A stretch of 64,000 nucleotides of DNA. It comes from Solobacterium sp. (GTDB lineage Bacteria; Bacillota_I; Bacilli_A; Erysipelotrichales; Erysipelotrichaceae). Positions 27,845 through 39,153 of the stretch are shown piece after piece. The notes under the pieces were generated by a model that did no database searches, was not told the DNA's origin, and saw only the letters and a list, made by a program, of their open reading frames with translations. The first letter of the stretch is position 1. Every line of letters begins with the position of its first letter. The stretch spans positions 27,583-91,582 of the forward strand of contig JAFWEW010000033.1 in assembly GCA_017512725.1 (NCBI GenBank), given 5' to 3'. Made by a program: the position numbers and the translations under genes.

Positions 27845-27863
27845 AAATCTGTCAGCAGAATAC
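27845..27863. repeat. Second copy of the 19-bp direct repeat
   Basis: AAATCTGTCAGCAGAATAC, 18 of 19 bases identical to 27078-27096, placed eight bases after the regulator stop codon. See the copy at 27078. Confidence 0.65.
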
Positions 27864-27894
27864 AGCAGACCGAACCAGTCCTTTTATACCTCAA

Positions 27895-27934
27895 CAAAAA
27901 AGTGGAACGGATTATCACCGATTCCACTTTTTTT
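27895..27934. terminator. Bidirectional terminator
   Basis: AAAAAAGTGGAACGG (from 27895) and CCGATTCCACTTTTTTT form a long stem around 27895-27934 with A and T runs on both sides. It would end both the rightward regulator and the leftward protease transcripts. Confidence 0.85.
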
Positions 27935-27961
27935 ATTTGTCTGTCTTGTGTTTTCTTCCGG

Positions 27962-30091
27962 TTATTCCGCAGGAGTCGCTTTTGCGGCTGCTTTCTTTGC
28001 TTTGCGTTTCTTTACTGCCCGTACGATCAGGAAGATGATCAGAATGAGTATGATCACAAATGCGATTCCTGCCCACATCAGATACTTCGGCAGATTTGCC
28101 AGAAATACAATTGTGCTCAGTTCGGAAGCGTCACCCTCATAAATTCCCTGATCGGTAGGATCGGCATCGGGAAGCGGCGCTTTATCCGGGGAAACGGTAT
28201 AAGCCTTGATATAGGCATTTCCAAAGGTCATCACCTTACCGGCATCGGTGCTGTTCAGCTGTGATGCATCGGCCCAGACATGTGCTTCTCCGTTGTTTAC
28301 ATAAACAAGTGTTTCTCCGGGGTTGGATACCACATGGACATGTTCCGCATTGATGTTGTCTTCGGTCTGCAGATCTTCCCGGATCGTCTGTTCGATGTTG
28401 AGCCAGGAGACCTTTTCTCCGTCTTTTTCTGTCACGATGTTCTGAACCACTGCGAAGCGGTCACCCTGTTTCAGTTCCGCCGGCTTTTCCAGGTTAACCG
28501 TATAGAAGCCCCGGTGGTCAAAGGAAGCGGTCGCTGCTGCAAGCAGTTCCCCGGATGTGGGATCCTGATTCTCATCGCTTACCCGGTATACTTCGATTTC
28601 TGCTTCGGTATTGTTTTCCGGCGCATAAACAGATACTGCCGCAAGGGTTTCATCCCGTTCACTTGTAAAGATGTTGGCAACCAGTGTTTCTGCATTGTCG
28701 GTAGGAAGTGAAATCGGCTCAAACGCTACCGGGTTCGTGAAATCATACTGATAGATATGGTCATAGTCGAAACCGTCTGCCGCATCATCCCCGACAATTG
28801 CCGAGAAGCTGAAAATCGAATGGTCTTCATAGCTGACCCAGATATACCCGGTCCCATGGCCTTCTTCATCGGGGAAGCCGTAGTTAAATGACAGCAGCAG
28901 TTCTCTTCCTTCCGGAGTCTTCGCAAAGTTGTCATATACCTCAATGAACCGGTCTCCGTATTTTTCGACGTTGGTTTCATAACTGCCCCAGCTGTTTTTG
29001 ATCAGGAAGGCACCGTTCTGTTTCGGCATACCGCCTTTTCCTGTTTTGAAGTTCTCCCGCGGATAATTATCATTCCATCCGACAAGGGTAACCGCATGGT
29101 TCATACCGATATCCGAGGAATCATCATACTGGCAGAAATACTCATAATTCATGAAGTCACTGTTTCCGCCTTCACCTGGCGAAGAGGTGTCTGCCTGATA
29201 GCTCATCATCAGAGCACCATGCTCGATGACGGCCTGCTTGATGAGATTTACCGCATCTTCCCGCTGGCCTTTATACTCATATTTCTGACGGTCTGTGTTG
29301 ATGGTGTAGCGGGACGGACTGTCGAGATACAGGAATTCCTGTACATGGGCAAGCGGTGCAGCGTTCCGGTCTTCTTCGTTTAACAGACCGTAGGTATCTT
29401 TTCCATCCAGCGGTTTATACGGTTCCTGTGATTCTGCCAGAGGGCCGATCCACGCAGTAAGCAGATCCTGCGAACTGGAACTGAAGCCTCCGGTTGAAAA
29501 ATGCGAATTCTTCTCTTCCGGGTTCAGAGGTTCATCGCCTTCTCCCTTCTGAGATCCGTCCCACATCAGCTCCATGTTCATGTATGCAAGATAAAGCTCA
29601 CTGAGATCCAGTTCCTTCGAGACGTTTTTAAGGTTCATCTCGAATGCGTCGGGATTGATCACGCCTGCGTTGCCGTGCCGTTTGTGAAGCAGATTGCTTT
29701 CAAGTGTGGCGATTGTACTGAACGCCCAGCAGGTACCAAACGGGCTCTGGTCCTTGATGCCGGTCGTAGATCCGATCGTCGGAAGATAATACTGGCTGAC
29801 CGAAGCGACATCCACTTCACCGGTATACTTCACATCACTGGCATAATCCCGGTCAATCAGCAGATTGATGGATGCCGGTACTTCCTGACCGCCGTAATAG
29901 CGATTGTCCCCTTCCTCCATTTTGTAATTTGTGACCCACGTCCGCATTTCATCCCAGTCTTTTGCGTCCGTCGCGCCGTCACTGTTAAAGTCCATAACAA
30001 TTCCTGCAGTTCCGATGGTTCCTTCTGCATTTACGGATACGGTACCCGTAATGAGAATGACTGCAGCTATGGCTGTAATCAATTTCTTCAT
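27962..30091 (-). CDS. Membrane-anchored papain-like (C1) cysteine protease
   Basis: 709 residues from the ATG at 30091 (GGGAGG upstream); a longer in-frame start lacks a site. A signal peptide (KKLITAIAAVILITGTVSVNA) is followed by a Ca-loop-like DFNSDGATDAKDW at 34-46, as in a lone dockerin/EF-hand unit. The C1 peptidase domain has the oxyanion Gln115 and nucleophile Cys121 in KDQSPFGTCWAFST, the His in MNHAVTLVGWND and the Asn in FLIKNSWGSY. A beta-rich region of about 200 residues follows, like the lectin-like domain found after bacterial C1 peptidases. Near the C-terminus a TM segment (MWAGIAFVIILILIIFLIV) and a KKRKAKK stop-transfer anchor it, with the catalytic part outside the cell. 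Likely degrades external proteins. Confidence 0.88.
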   Translation of the reverse strand: MKKLITAIAAVILITGTVSVNAEGTIGTAGIVMDFNSDGATDAKDWDEMRTWVTNYKMEEGDNRYYGGQEVPASINLLIDRDYASDVKYTGEVDVASVSQYYLPTIGSTTGIKDQSPFGTCWAFSTIATLESNLLHKRHGNAGVINPDAFEMNLKNVSKELDLSELYLAYMNMELMWDGSQKGEGDEPLNPEEKNSHFSTGGFSSSSQDLLTAWIGPLAESQEPYKPLDGKDTYGLLNEEDRNAAPLAHVQEFLYLDSPSRYTINTDRQKYEYKGQREDAVNLIKQAVIEHGALMMSYQADTSSPGEGGNSDFMNYEYFCQYDDSSDIGMNHAVTLVGWNDNYPRENFKTGKGGMPKQNGAFLIKNSWGSYETNVEKYGDRFIEVYDNFAKTPEGRELLLSFNYGFPDEEGHGTGYIWVSYEDHSIFSFSAIVGDDAADGFDYDHIYQYDFTNPVAFEPISLPTDNAETLVANIFTSERDETLAAVSVYAPENNTEAEIEVYRVSDENQDPTSGELLAAATASFDHRGFYTVNLEKPAELKQGDRFAVVQNIVTEKDGEKVSWLNIEQTIREDLQTEDNINAEHVHVVSNPGETLVYVNNGEAHVWADASQLNSTDAGKVMTFGNAYIKAYTVSPDKAPLPDADPTDQGIYEGDASELSTIVFLANLPKYLMWAGIAFVIILILIIFLIVRAVKKRKAKKAAAKATPAE

Positions 30092-30209
30092 CTGTTCCTC
30101 CCTGAGGGCATACAGTTCTCCTGTCTGCCTGCTCTGTCCCTTTAATAATAAGGGAGTTATTTCCAGTATCTCAATCCTTTCCAAAAGGTTCCGGTTCCTT
30201 CACACATAC

Positions 30210-30233
30210 AAAAGGCTGCTTTTTGGCAGCCCC
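30210..30233 (-). terminator. Terminator after the double-glycine-leader gene
   Basis: GGCTGC (30214-30219) and GCAGCC (30226-30231) around a T5 loop; leftward the stem is followed by UUUUG. It separates this gene from the downstream protease gene. Confidence 0.65.
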
Positions 30234-30256
30234 TGTATCAAAATTCTGTTTAACGC

Positions 30257-30601
30257 TTACCAGCCAAATCCCCAGAGGGTAAGTTCCATATTCAGGGTTT
30301 CGTATTCTCCGATACCAAGCTGAGCCATTGTCATTTCTTTGGCGACCGGTGCACCACGGAAATACGTCTGTGCAGTTCCTCCTTCGCACATGGAATGGTC
30401 AATGGTTCTCTGTTCGATATGACCTACCGTTTCCTCCGGTGTTACCGCATAGGTCATGCACATGTGAACATCCCCATTTTCAGGATCTTTCTGAGAATGT
30501 GCTACATAATCCACCTCAATCTTAAAGAATGATTCACTGTCCGCTCCTCCGGCAACCCGTTCCAGACTCTCTTCATTAATTTCCGGATTCATCTTTTCCA
30601 T
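30257..30601 (-). CDS. Small protein with double-glycine leader motif
   Basis: 114 residues from the ATG at 30601, preceded by AAAGGAG; a longer frame to 30673 overlaps a promoter and is rejected. The N-terminus MNPEINEESLERVAGGAD carries the E-L/I-x-x-V-x-G-G type leader seen in bacteriocins and other peptides processed by C39 peptidase-containing ABC exporters. The 90-residue remainder (FFKIEVDYVAHSQKDPENGD, ITMAQLGIGEYETLNMELTL-like beta-rich sequence, ending WGFGW) is larger than usual for a bacteriocin and unrecognised. No exporter or modifying enzyme lies nearby; the next gene is an extracellular C1 protease. Could be an exported peptide precursor; the function is open. Confidence 0.65.
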   Translation of the reverse strand: MEKMNPEINEESLERVAGGADSESFFKIEVDYVAHSQKDPENGDVHMCMTYAVTPEETVGHIEQRTIDHSMCEGGTAQTYFRGAPVAKEMTMAQLGIGEYETLNMELTLWGFGW

Positions 30602-30628
30602 ACCGTTAAATCTCCTTTTTCTCTTTCC

Positions 30629-30657
30629 ATTATAATCTACGAAGCAGCTTTCGAAAT
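30629..30657 (-). promoter_or_regulatory. Likely promoter of the double-glycine-leader gene
   Basis: Minus-strand TATAAT (30629-30634) with a weak TTTCGA 16 bases upstream, about 28 bases before the start codon. It overlaps the first codons of the rightward broken ATPase fragment. Confidence 0.45.
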
Positions 30658-31022
30658 TCCTCCGGATGTGCATCTTTGTGCGCTGTATGGTTTTGAGACA
30701 AAACGCGCACTGCTGAACAACACCCTGAAAGGCAGCGCAAAAGGCGGTATCTATGAAAACGCCGCAGCAGAATGCCTTGTAAAAAAACGGATATACTCTT
30801 TACTACTGGAAGCCGGATGATAATCATGCGATTGAATTCATCATCGAAAAAGACGGAGAAGTTATTCCGATCGAAGTAAAAGCCGGCAATACCGCAACCA
30901 TTTCTCTGAATTTCTTCATTCGACGCTATCAGCCTTCTTCCGCATGGAAACTGGTCAATGGCAACATTGGTACAGACGGTGTGAAACGAACGGTTCCGCA
31001 TTATATGGTAATGTTTCTCTGA
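30632..31022 (+). pseudogene. C-terminal fragment of a DUF4143-type ATPase, frameshifted
   Basis: The rightward frame reads LLNNTLKGSAKGGIYENAAA then, after a one-base shift, YYWKPDDNHAIEFIIEKDGE and VIPIEVKAGN, the restriction-like C-terminal domain of the DUF4143 family (E-I-D-F and E-V-K motifs, here E-F-I and IPIEVK). The shift is at a run of seven A (30781-30787); removing one A restores VKNGYTLYYWKPDD exactly. The N-terminal ATPase domain is absent, so the gene is dead regardless. It is of a different subgroup from the copies at 16.0 and 26.6 kb. The opposite-strand frame here is a shadow. Confidence 0.75.
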
Positions 31023-31030
31023 CACCAGCC

Positions 31031-31095
31031 GAAAAAGAAGCTGTACTTCCTTCCGGTTTATTTTCGGAAGTTCCTGACAGCTTCTTTGTTTTTTA
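31031..31095. terminator. Bidirectional terminator beyond luxS
   Basis: GAAGCTGT (31037-31044) pairs with ACAGCTTC (31077-31084), with an inner TTCCGG-type stem and U runs (TTTGTTTTTT rightward). It lies between the ends of luxS and the rightward ATPase fragment. Confidence 0.7.
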
Positions 31096-31120
31096 CATAC
31101 GATAAGCGATCGTCCTGAAA

Positions 31121-31645
31121 TCAGGAATCGTAGAAGTGCTGGCCGTTTTCGGTTACGAGCCGTTCGGTCTTTGGATACTCAAAGATCAGGCTGTTATCCT
31201 GATTGGCTTCCAGATAGGCAGCGAATTCGTCTGCGTACCATTTCGCCATCTCAAGGTTGTGCATGCGGCAGTACCCGCAGTTTTCCGGAGCAGTGCCCGG
31301 CACATCCGTTGCCTCTTTGACCGAACGGAATGCCTTTAACATCAGATCATAGAGCTCCGAGGAAGGACGGTTTCCCTTCAGGATGAGATAAAACCCGGTA
31401 AGACAGCCCATCGGCCCCCAGTAGATTACTTCGTCTTTCCATTCCGGATCGTTGCGAAGATAAGTTGCGATCAGATGTTCCAGCGAATGCATTGCCAGAA
31501 TATCGATGACCGGCTCCCGGTTCGGCCGTTTCAGCCGTACATCATAGGTCGTAACCGCATAGTCCCCCAGATGGTCGACCCGGCTTGTAAAAATACCGGG
31601 AACGATACGGGTATGGTCTACGGAAAAACTCTGTATCAGTTCCAT
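31121..31645 (-). CDS. luxS: S-ribosylhomocysteine lyase
   Basis: 174 residues; the second ATG (31645) is chosen because the first (31651) touches the AGGAGG site. LuxS splits S-ribosylhomocysteine into homocysteine and DPD, the precursor of autoinducer-2, in the activated methyl cycle. Metal ligands are seen: H53 and H57 in HSLEHL, and C123 in ENCGYC; the catalytic Cys81 is in GPMGCLTGFY and Glu56 in HSLEHL. It begins 33 bases after the atpC stop with no visible terminator between, so it may be the last gene of the atp transcript. A methylthioadenosine nucleosidase gene is not in the window. Confidence 0.96.
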   Translation of the reverse strand: MELIQSFSVDHTRIVPGIFTSRVDHLGDYAVTTYDVRLKRPNREPVIDILAMHSLEHLIATYLRNDPEWKDEVIYWGPMGCLTGFYLILKGNRPSSELYDLMLKAFRSVKEATDVPGTAPENCGYCRMHNLEMAKWYADEFAAYLEANQDNSLIFEYPKTERLVTENGQHFYDS

Positions 31646-31678
31646 TTCCATTCCTCCTGGTTCTGTCTCTCGTCTGTA

Positions 31679-34337
<2,659 letters not shown>

Positions 34338-34338
34338 A

Positions 34339-35862
34339 CTAAGCTCCCTTTACCAGACGGTAATCTTCAAGTACCGCATCCATTGCGGTTTTGATCTTCT
34401 CACTCAGCTCATCGCTGATGTCGCCGGTCGTGCGGATCTCTTCCAGAATGTCCTCATGGCTGTCATGGAAGGTTCTGAGAATCTTCTTTTCAAATTCTGC
34501 CACTTCTTCCGGGCCGACCTCATCGATAATGCCGTTCTTTGCGGCATACAGAGAGATCGCCTGGTCTTCCATCGCCATCGGGCTGTACTGCGGCTGCTTG
34601 AGCAGTTCGGTAAGGCGGGTACCGTGATCGATGATCTTCTTGGTTGTCGGATCCAGGTCAGAGCCAAACTGGGCAAACGCCAGCATTTCATGGTACTGCG
34701 CCAGTTCCAGCTTCAGGGAAGAAGATTCCTTCTTCATCGCCTTGGTCTGCGCATGGGAGCCGACACGGGATACCGAAAGACCGGAGTCGACCGCCGGACG
34801 GATACCCGAGGCAAACAGATCGGTCTGCAGGAAGATCTGACCGTCGGTAATCGAAATGACATTGGTCGGAATATAGGCGGAAATATCACCTGCCTGTGTT
34901 TCAATGATCGGTAATGCGGTAAGCGAACCGCCGCCCAGTTCATCGTTCAGCTTCGCCGCCCGCTCAAGGAGTCTTGAATGCAGGTAGAAGACATCACCCG
35001 GATACGCTTCCCGTCCCGGAGGTCTGCGGAGCAGAAGAGACATGGTACGGTAAGCCACTGCGTGCTTGGAGAGATCATCGTAAACGATGAGGACATCCTT
35101 GCCCTGTTCCATCCACTCTTCTCCGATTGCACATCCTGCATACGGCGCAAGATACTGCTGCGGTGCAGAAGTCGATGCGGACGCATTGACGATGGTGGTA
35201 TATTCCATCGCATCGTGTTCACGCAGCTTCTGTACCAGACGCGCAACGGTCGATTCCTTCTGACCGATTGCGACATAGATGCAGTTAACGTTTTTGCCTT
35301 TCTGATTGATGATCGTGTCGATCGCAATCGCGGTCTTTCCGGTTTCACGGTCACCGATGATCAGCTCACGCTGACCTTTTCCGATCGGGATCATACTGTC
35401 AATGATCTTCAGTCCGGTCATTAACGGCTGGTTGACGCCCTTACGGGTCATGACACCCGGCGCAACACGTTCCACTGCGCGGGTCTTTGTATATTCGATC
35501 GGTCCGCGGTTATCGATCGGCTGTCCGAGTGCGTTTACAACACGCCCCAGCATGCCGTCACCAACCGGAACTTCTACGATCCTGCCGGTGCGGCGCACTT
35601 CATCACCTTCCCGGATCAGGGTGTCATCACCCAGCAGAACAATACCGATATGGTCTTCTTCCAGGTTCAGGACCATTCCATAAACGCCATGGGGCAGTTC
35701 GAGAAGCTCACTGCTCATTGCGTTGTCGATCCCCTGGACCATGGCAATGCCGTCACCGGTACTGATGACATAGCCTACATCATCCGAATGAATCTTCTGA
35801 TCATAGTTTTTGATCTGTTCCTTAATCAGAGAACTGATTTCTTCCGGTTTGATCTGTTTCAT
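34339..35862 (-). CDS. atpA: ATP synthase alpha subunit
   Basis: 507 residues. The non-catalytic nucleotide-binding F1 subunit. P-loop GDRETGKT at 170-177; the conserved [14 protein letters not shown] signature is near residue 350. Its start overlaps the atpH stop by four bases. Confidence 0.98.
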   Translation of the reverse strand: MKQIKPEEISSLIKEQIKNYDQKIHSDDVGYVISTGDGIAMVQGIDNAMSSELLELPHGVYGMVLNLEEDHIGIVLLGDDTLIREGDEVRRTGRIVEVPVGDGMLGRVVNALGQPIDNRGPIEYTKTRAVERVAPGVMTRKGVNQPLMTGLKIIDSMIPIGKGQRELIIGDRETGKTAIAIDTIINQKGKNVNCIYVAIGQKESTVARLVQKLREHDAMEYTTIVNASASTSAPQQYLAPYAGCAIGEEWMEQGKDVLIVYDDLSKHAVAYRTMSLLLRRPPGREAYPGDVFYLHSRLLERAAKLNDELGGGSLTALPIIETQAGDISAYIPTNVISITDGQIFLQTDLFASGIRPAVDSGLSVSRVGSHAQTKAMKKESSSLKLELAQYHEMLAFAQFGSDLDPTTKKIIDHGTRLTELLKQPQYSPMAMEDQAISLYAAKNGIIDEVGPEEVAEFEKKILRTFHDSHEDILEEIRTTGDISDELSEKIKTAMDAVLEDYRLVKGA

Positions 35863-36401
35863 GCGTTTCCTCCTTTCAGGAGTGCTTCCTTCATTCCTTC
35901 TATCTGACGGGCTAAGGTAACATCGGTTACGGTATTGCCCGCGGTTACTTTGATTCCTGCTATTAATGACTTATCAATGGTATTGACGAGCTGGATCCGG
36001 TGGCCGGTCTTTATCTCCAGCGCCTGACGGATCCGTTCCATCTGGGTTTCATCCAGAGGTCTGGCACTGGAGACAACGGCAGTCTCAATGCCGAGTTCCA
36101 GATTGGCCAGCCGGATGTATTCCTTTAAGATCTCATCCAGATAAAACGTACGGTCCTTGTCGATCAGCAGCTTCAGAAAGTTTCTGGTCGACGGCAGACA
36201 GGAAGCGAAGATCGAATCGATCGCGTCCTTTTTCTCTTCGTCCGTTACTTTTACGGCACGGAAAAACGTCAGAAGTTCGGGGTCACGTTTCAGTACTTCA
36301 CGCAGTACCTGTGCCTCTTCTTTCCGTTCTTCTACCGTATCTTCTTCTTTTGACAGCTCGAACAGCGCTTCGGCATAACGGCCCGCAACATCACTTGCCA
36401 T
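35859..36401 (-). CDS. atpH: ATP synthase delta subunit
   Basis: 180 residues. It joins the peripheral stalk to the top of F1. The N-terminal helical bundle starts [17 protein letters not shown] and the C-terminal domain has [19 protein letters not shown], the family's G-x-x-V-x-D-x-S-x-x-x-x-L motif. It overlaps atpF by 11 bases and atpA by four. Confidence 0.95.
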   Translation of the reverse strand: MASDVAGRYAEALFELSKEEDTVEERKEEAQVLREVLKRDPELLTFFRAVKVTDEEKKDAIDSIFASCLPSTRNFLKLLIDKDRTFYLDEILKEYIRLANLELGIETAVVSSARPLDETQMERIRQALEIKTGHRIQLVNTIDKSLIAGIKVTAGNTVTDVTLARQIEGMKEALLKGGNA

Positions 36402-36903
36402 CGGTCGCTTCCTTTACAAAGGCATCGATCGCCTGACGGTCGAGTTCTTCGCCGCTGTCTTTTGCCAGAAGTTTGCCCGCGGCGCTCATCGCAACCTCGA
36501 CCATTTCCTTCTGCATATCGCTGTACATAGCTTCGCGTTCCGCCTGCATCTGCTCACGCGCTTTGTTTTTGACCTGTTCTGCTTCCCGGTTGGCATCCGC
36601 AAGGATCTCATCCTTCCGGTTGCCGGCTTCTCTTACGGCTGCCGCTACGATCTCTTCCGATTTCGTTCCGGCATTCTTCAGCTGCAGGGCTGCTTCTGCA
36701 CGGTCGCTTTCCGCCGCGCTTCTTGCCTGCTCGCCTGCCGCAAGATCTTCCTGCATCTTATCTGCACGCACCGCAAGGAATTCCTTGACGGAAGACCACA
36801 GATATTTCTTCATCAGCAGAAACAGGATCAGTGTGCTTAAAAGCTGTGTGAGCATCGTAATCGGATTCGGAATCAGCTGTCCTACGATGTCAACATCAAT
36901 CAT
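36391..36903 (-). CDS. atpF: ATP synthase b subunit
   Basis: 170 residues. The peripheral-stalk subunit: one N-terminal membrane segment (MLTQLLSTLILFLLMKKYLW) followed by a long charged alpha-helical coiled coil (Ala/Glu/Lys-rich, about residues 40-150). It lies 19 bases after atpE and overlaps atpH. Confidence 0.95.
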   Translation of the reverse strand: MIDVDIVGQLIPNPITMLTQLLSTLILFLLMKKYLWSSVKEFLAVRADKMQEDLAAGEQARSAAESDRAEAALQLKNAGTKSEEIVAAAVREAGNRKDEILADANREAEQVKNKAREQMQAEREAMYSDMQKEMVEVAMSAAGKLLAKDSGEELDRQAIDAFVKEATDGK

Positions 36904-36922
36904 TGTTCACGTCTCCGGTATC

Positions 36923-37162
36923 TCAGAGGTTCGGATAAACGAACATCAGCAGGATCGAAACCAGAAGGCCGTAAATCGCGACCGTCTCGGACAGCGCGAT
37001 ACCGAGAATCATGTTGGAACGGATCTTGGATTCCGCTTCCGGATTCTTACCGATCGCATCACAAGCGTGAGCTGCTGCCATACCTTCACCAAGACCGGTC
37101 ATCATACCGGCCATGACCGCAAGACCTGCGCCAATGGCAATTAAACCTTTATTGATATCCAT
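36923..37162 (-). CDS. atpE: ATP synthase c subunit with two-carboxylate ion site
   Basis: 79 residues, a two-helix hairpin that forms the rotor ring. The ion-carrying carboxylate is E59 in ALSETVAIYG. Unusually, helix 1 carries a second carboxylate, E26 in TGLGEGMAAA, where proton-type rings have a small residue and classical Na+ rings have Gln. The spacing of 33 residues equals that of E32 and E65 in the Fusobacterium nucleatum Na+ ring; T60 and Y64 also fall at the positions of the ligand residues 66 and 70. This predicts a Na+-coupled (or Na+-binding) F-type synthase. Assignment of the subunit is certain; ion choice is inferred. Confidence 0.96.
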   Translation of the reverse strand: MDINKGLIAIGAGLAVMAGMMTGLGEGMAAAHACDAIGKNPEAESKIRSNMILGIALSETVAIYGLLVSILLMFVYPNL

Positions 37163-37174
37163 ATTTTTATCCTC

Positions 37175-37888
37175 CTATGCGATACCGTTTCGTACATCTT
37201 CGGGAATATCGTTCCCGATGAGAACCATCGTAAGTGTTACAAATACCAGCGTCTGAATGAAGCCGGCAAACAAATCAAAATAAGCATGCAGTACCGGTGC
37301 GATAATCGGACCGATAAAGTTGAATACGCCGCCCTTTGCGCCAAGGACACTCGCAATCGCATTGGAAAGCGCCTGGGTTGCGCCATATACCAGCTGCATC
37401 ATGATTCCTCCGCAGAGAATATTGCCGAAAAGACGGACCGACATCGAAATCATGATCGAAAACTTGCCGACAATATTCATCGGTAACATCACGGCCAGCG
37501 GCTCAAGGAAGCCATGCATGTATCCGCCAAGACCCTGGTATTTCAGTTCCGTGATCTGGATCAGCAGCCAGGTCAGAAACGCCAGCAGCAGCGTTACCGA
37601 GAGATTAGCCGTCGGGGAGCTGAGCCCAAACAGCGAAATCGTATTGGCAAAGAAGATATACACCCAGAGCACCAGGATATACGGTGTCAGGATGTCTGCC
37701 GTTTTCTCGCCGACATTGTTTACAACATTGCGGTGCACGATATCAATTGCCCAGAGCACCGGCACAAGAATTCCGGTCGGTTTCTTGAGGGGATCCGTTT
37801 TCTTCAGTTTCTTTGAAAGCAAAATAATGCCGATTCCAAGCAGTATGGTGATCAGTATGATGACATATACATCGGATTGTACCGTCAT
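37175..37888 (-). CDS. atpB: ATP synthase a subunit
   Basis: 237 residues, about five membrane segments. It forms the ion half-channels against the c ring. The essential Arg is in SMSVRLFGNILCGG near residue 150. It overlaps the atpI-like gene by four bases and precedes atpE by 12 bases. Confidence 0.96.
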   Translation of the reverse strand: MTVQSDVYVIILITILLGIGIILLSKKLKKTDPLKKPTGILVPVLWAIDIVHRNVVNNVGEKTADILTPYILVLWVYIFFANTISLFGLSSPTANLSVTLLLAFLTWLLIQITELKYQGLGGYMHGFLEPLAVMLPMNIVGKFSIMISMSVRLFGNILCGGIMMQLVYGATQALSNAIASVLGAKGGVFNFIGPIIAPVLHAYFDLFAGFIQTLVFVTLTMVLIGNDIPEDVRNGIA

Positions 37889-38256
37889 TGTTCCGCCCCC
37901 TTTCTTCGGAAAAAAAGTTCATCCATTATAATAGCTGATTTTACCGATAATAAACCAGCCGCGGCTGTAAAAATATTCAAATAGGCAGGTTTGTATACGG
38001 CAGCCAGCAGTAATGCGCCCATCAGGGTGAAGTTGATCAGGAAATGCGGGAAGCCGGTGCCCCGTCCGGCACGGCCGGAATCCAGCACCCGGTTCCAGTA
38101 ATGCACGTTCCATTCATAAATGAACAGTGCCAGCACGTCCCCCGCAAGGAAGCCCAGCCCATACGGCAGTCCGACAAAAAACAGAAGACAGCCGATTACG
38201 GTAATGAGCCCAAACGCTTTCAACAGACTGCGGTTCTTTGGATCAAACAGAGACAT
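37885..38256 (-). CDS. atpI: ATP synthase protein I-like
   Basis: 123 residues with four hydrophobic segments (LITVIGCLLFFVGLPYGLGF, AGDVLALFIY, FLINFTLMGALLLAAVY and a last one). AtpI assists c-ring assembly in several bacteria. Sequence conservation is low in this family, so the call rests on size, topology and position as the first gene of the atp operon, overlapping atpB by four bases. The start overlaps the parB end by 14 bases, so the two operons may be read together. Confidence 0.8.
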   Translation of the reverse strand: MSLFDPKNRSLLKAFGLITVIGCLLFFVGLPYGLGFLAGDVLALFIYEWNVHYWNRVLDSGRAGRGTGFPHFLINFTLMGALLLAAVYKPAYLNIFTAAAGLLSVKSAIIMDELFFRRKGAEQ

Positions 38257-39148
38257 CGCTTTCCTCGATCATTCCGATCAGTTCCAGAATCCGGTTCAGA
38301 TCGGCCGTATCGGAATACGAAATCGTAATCGTCTTGGAGCTGACAACCACCTTGGTGCCTAACTTGGAAGCCATCCGGTTCTCAATGTCCCGGATCAGCG
38401 GATCCTTTTCCGGTACATTCTTTTTCGGTTCTTTCTTCCCGGCAGCGCCGCTGAGTTCCCGCACATAGCGCTCCACTTCCCGGACCGACATCTTTTCCCG
38501 GTGGATCTTCTCTGCGGTCTCATAGATCTCATCTTCATCTTCCAGGGCAAGCAGCGGCCGTACATGGCCCATCGTCAGCTTCTTCTCCGTCACCATTTCC
38601 TGTACCGGCTGCGGCAGCTTCAACAGTCTCAGCATATTGGCACAGTATTCCCTCGATTTGCCAACACGCTCTGCCAGTTTCTCCTGCGTATAGCCGAGCC
38701 GTTTGATCAGCGACTCATAGGCGGAAGCTTCTTCGATCGGGTTCAGGTTTTCACGCTGTACGTTTTCAAGGATGGAGATCTCCATCATCTCTTCGTCGGT
38801 GAAGTCCACCGAGATCGCCGGTACGGTTGTCAGTCCCGCCAGCTTGGCAGCACGCAGACGGCGTTCTCCGGCAATCAGCTCATAGCCCTGTACGCTGCGG
38901 CGTACCAGCAGCGGGGTAAAGATGCCGTGGACCCCGATGGAATCTGCCAGTTCCCGCAGGGACTTCTCATCAAATTCCTTACGGGGCTGATAGGGGTTGG
39001 CACGGATCTCGGACAGCGGGATCTCCACTTCCCTTCTGCCCGGGGCATCGCCGCCGTTGTTCTGTATGTCATCGAGAAACTGTTCGACATCCGCTCCGAA
39101 GATCGACGTCAGACCTTTCCCGAGACCGGATTTCTTCTTTTCTGCCAT
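38243..39148 (-). CDS. parB: Chromosome partition protein ParB
   Basis: 301 residues. ParB is a CTPase that loads at parS and slides as a clamp. The CTP-binding region has NPYQPRKEFDEKSLRELADS and GERRLRAAKLAG; the helix-turn-helix is GYTQEKLAERVGKSREYCANMLRLL. Two perfect parS sites lie at 56955 and 58415. It directly follows parA. Confidence 0.95.
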   Translation of the reverse strand: MAEKKKSGLGKGLTSIFGADVEQFLDDIQNNGGDAPGRREVEIPLSEIRANPYQPRKEFDEKSLRELADSIGVHGIFTPLLVRRSVQGYELIAGERRLRAAKLAGLTTVPAISVDFTDEEMMEISILENVQRENLNPIEEASAYESLIKRLGYTQEKLAERVGKSREYCANMLRLLKLPQPVQEMVTEKKLTMGHVRPLLALEDEDEIYETAEKIHREKMSVREVERYVRELSGAAGKKEPKKNVPEKDPLIRDIENRMASKLGTKVVVSSKTITISYSDTADLNRILELIGMIEESDVSV

Positions 39149-39153
39149 GGCAG

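Noticed and set aside
30630..31025. A leftward 131-codon open frame
   Set aside because: The opposite strand holds recognisable DUF4143-type sequence, so this frame is a shadow of a broken gene.
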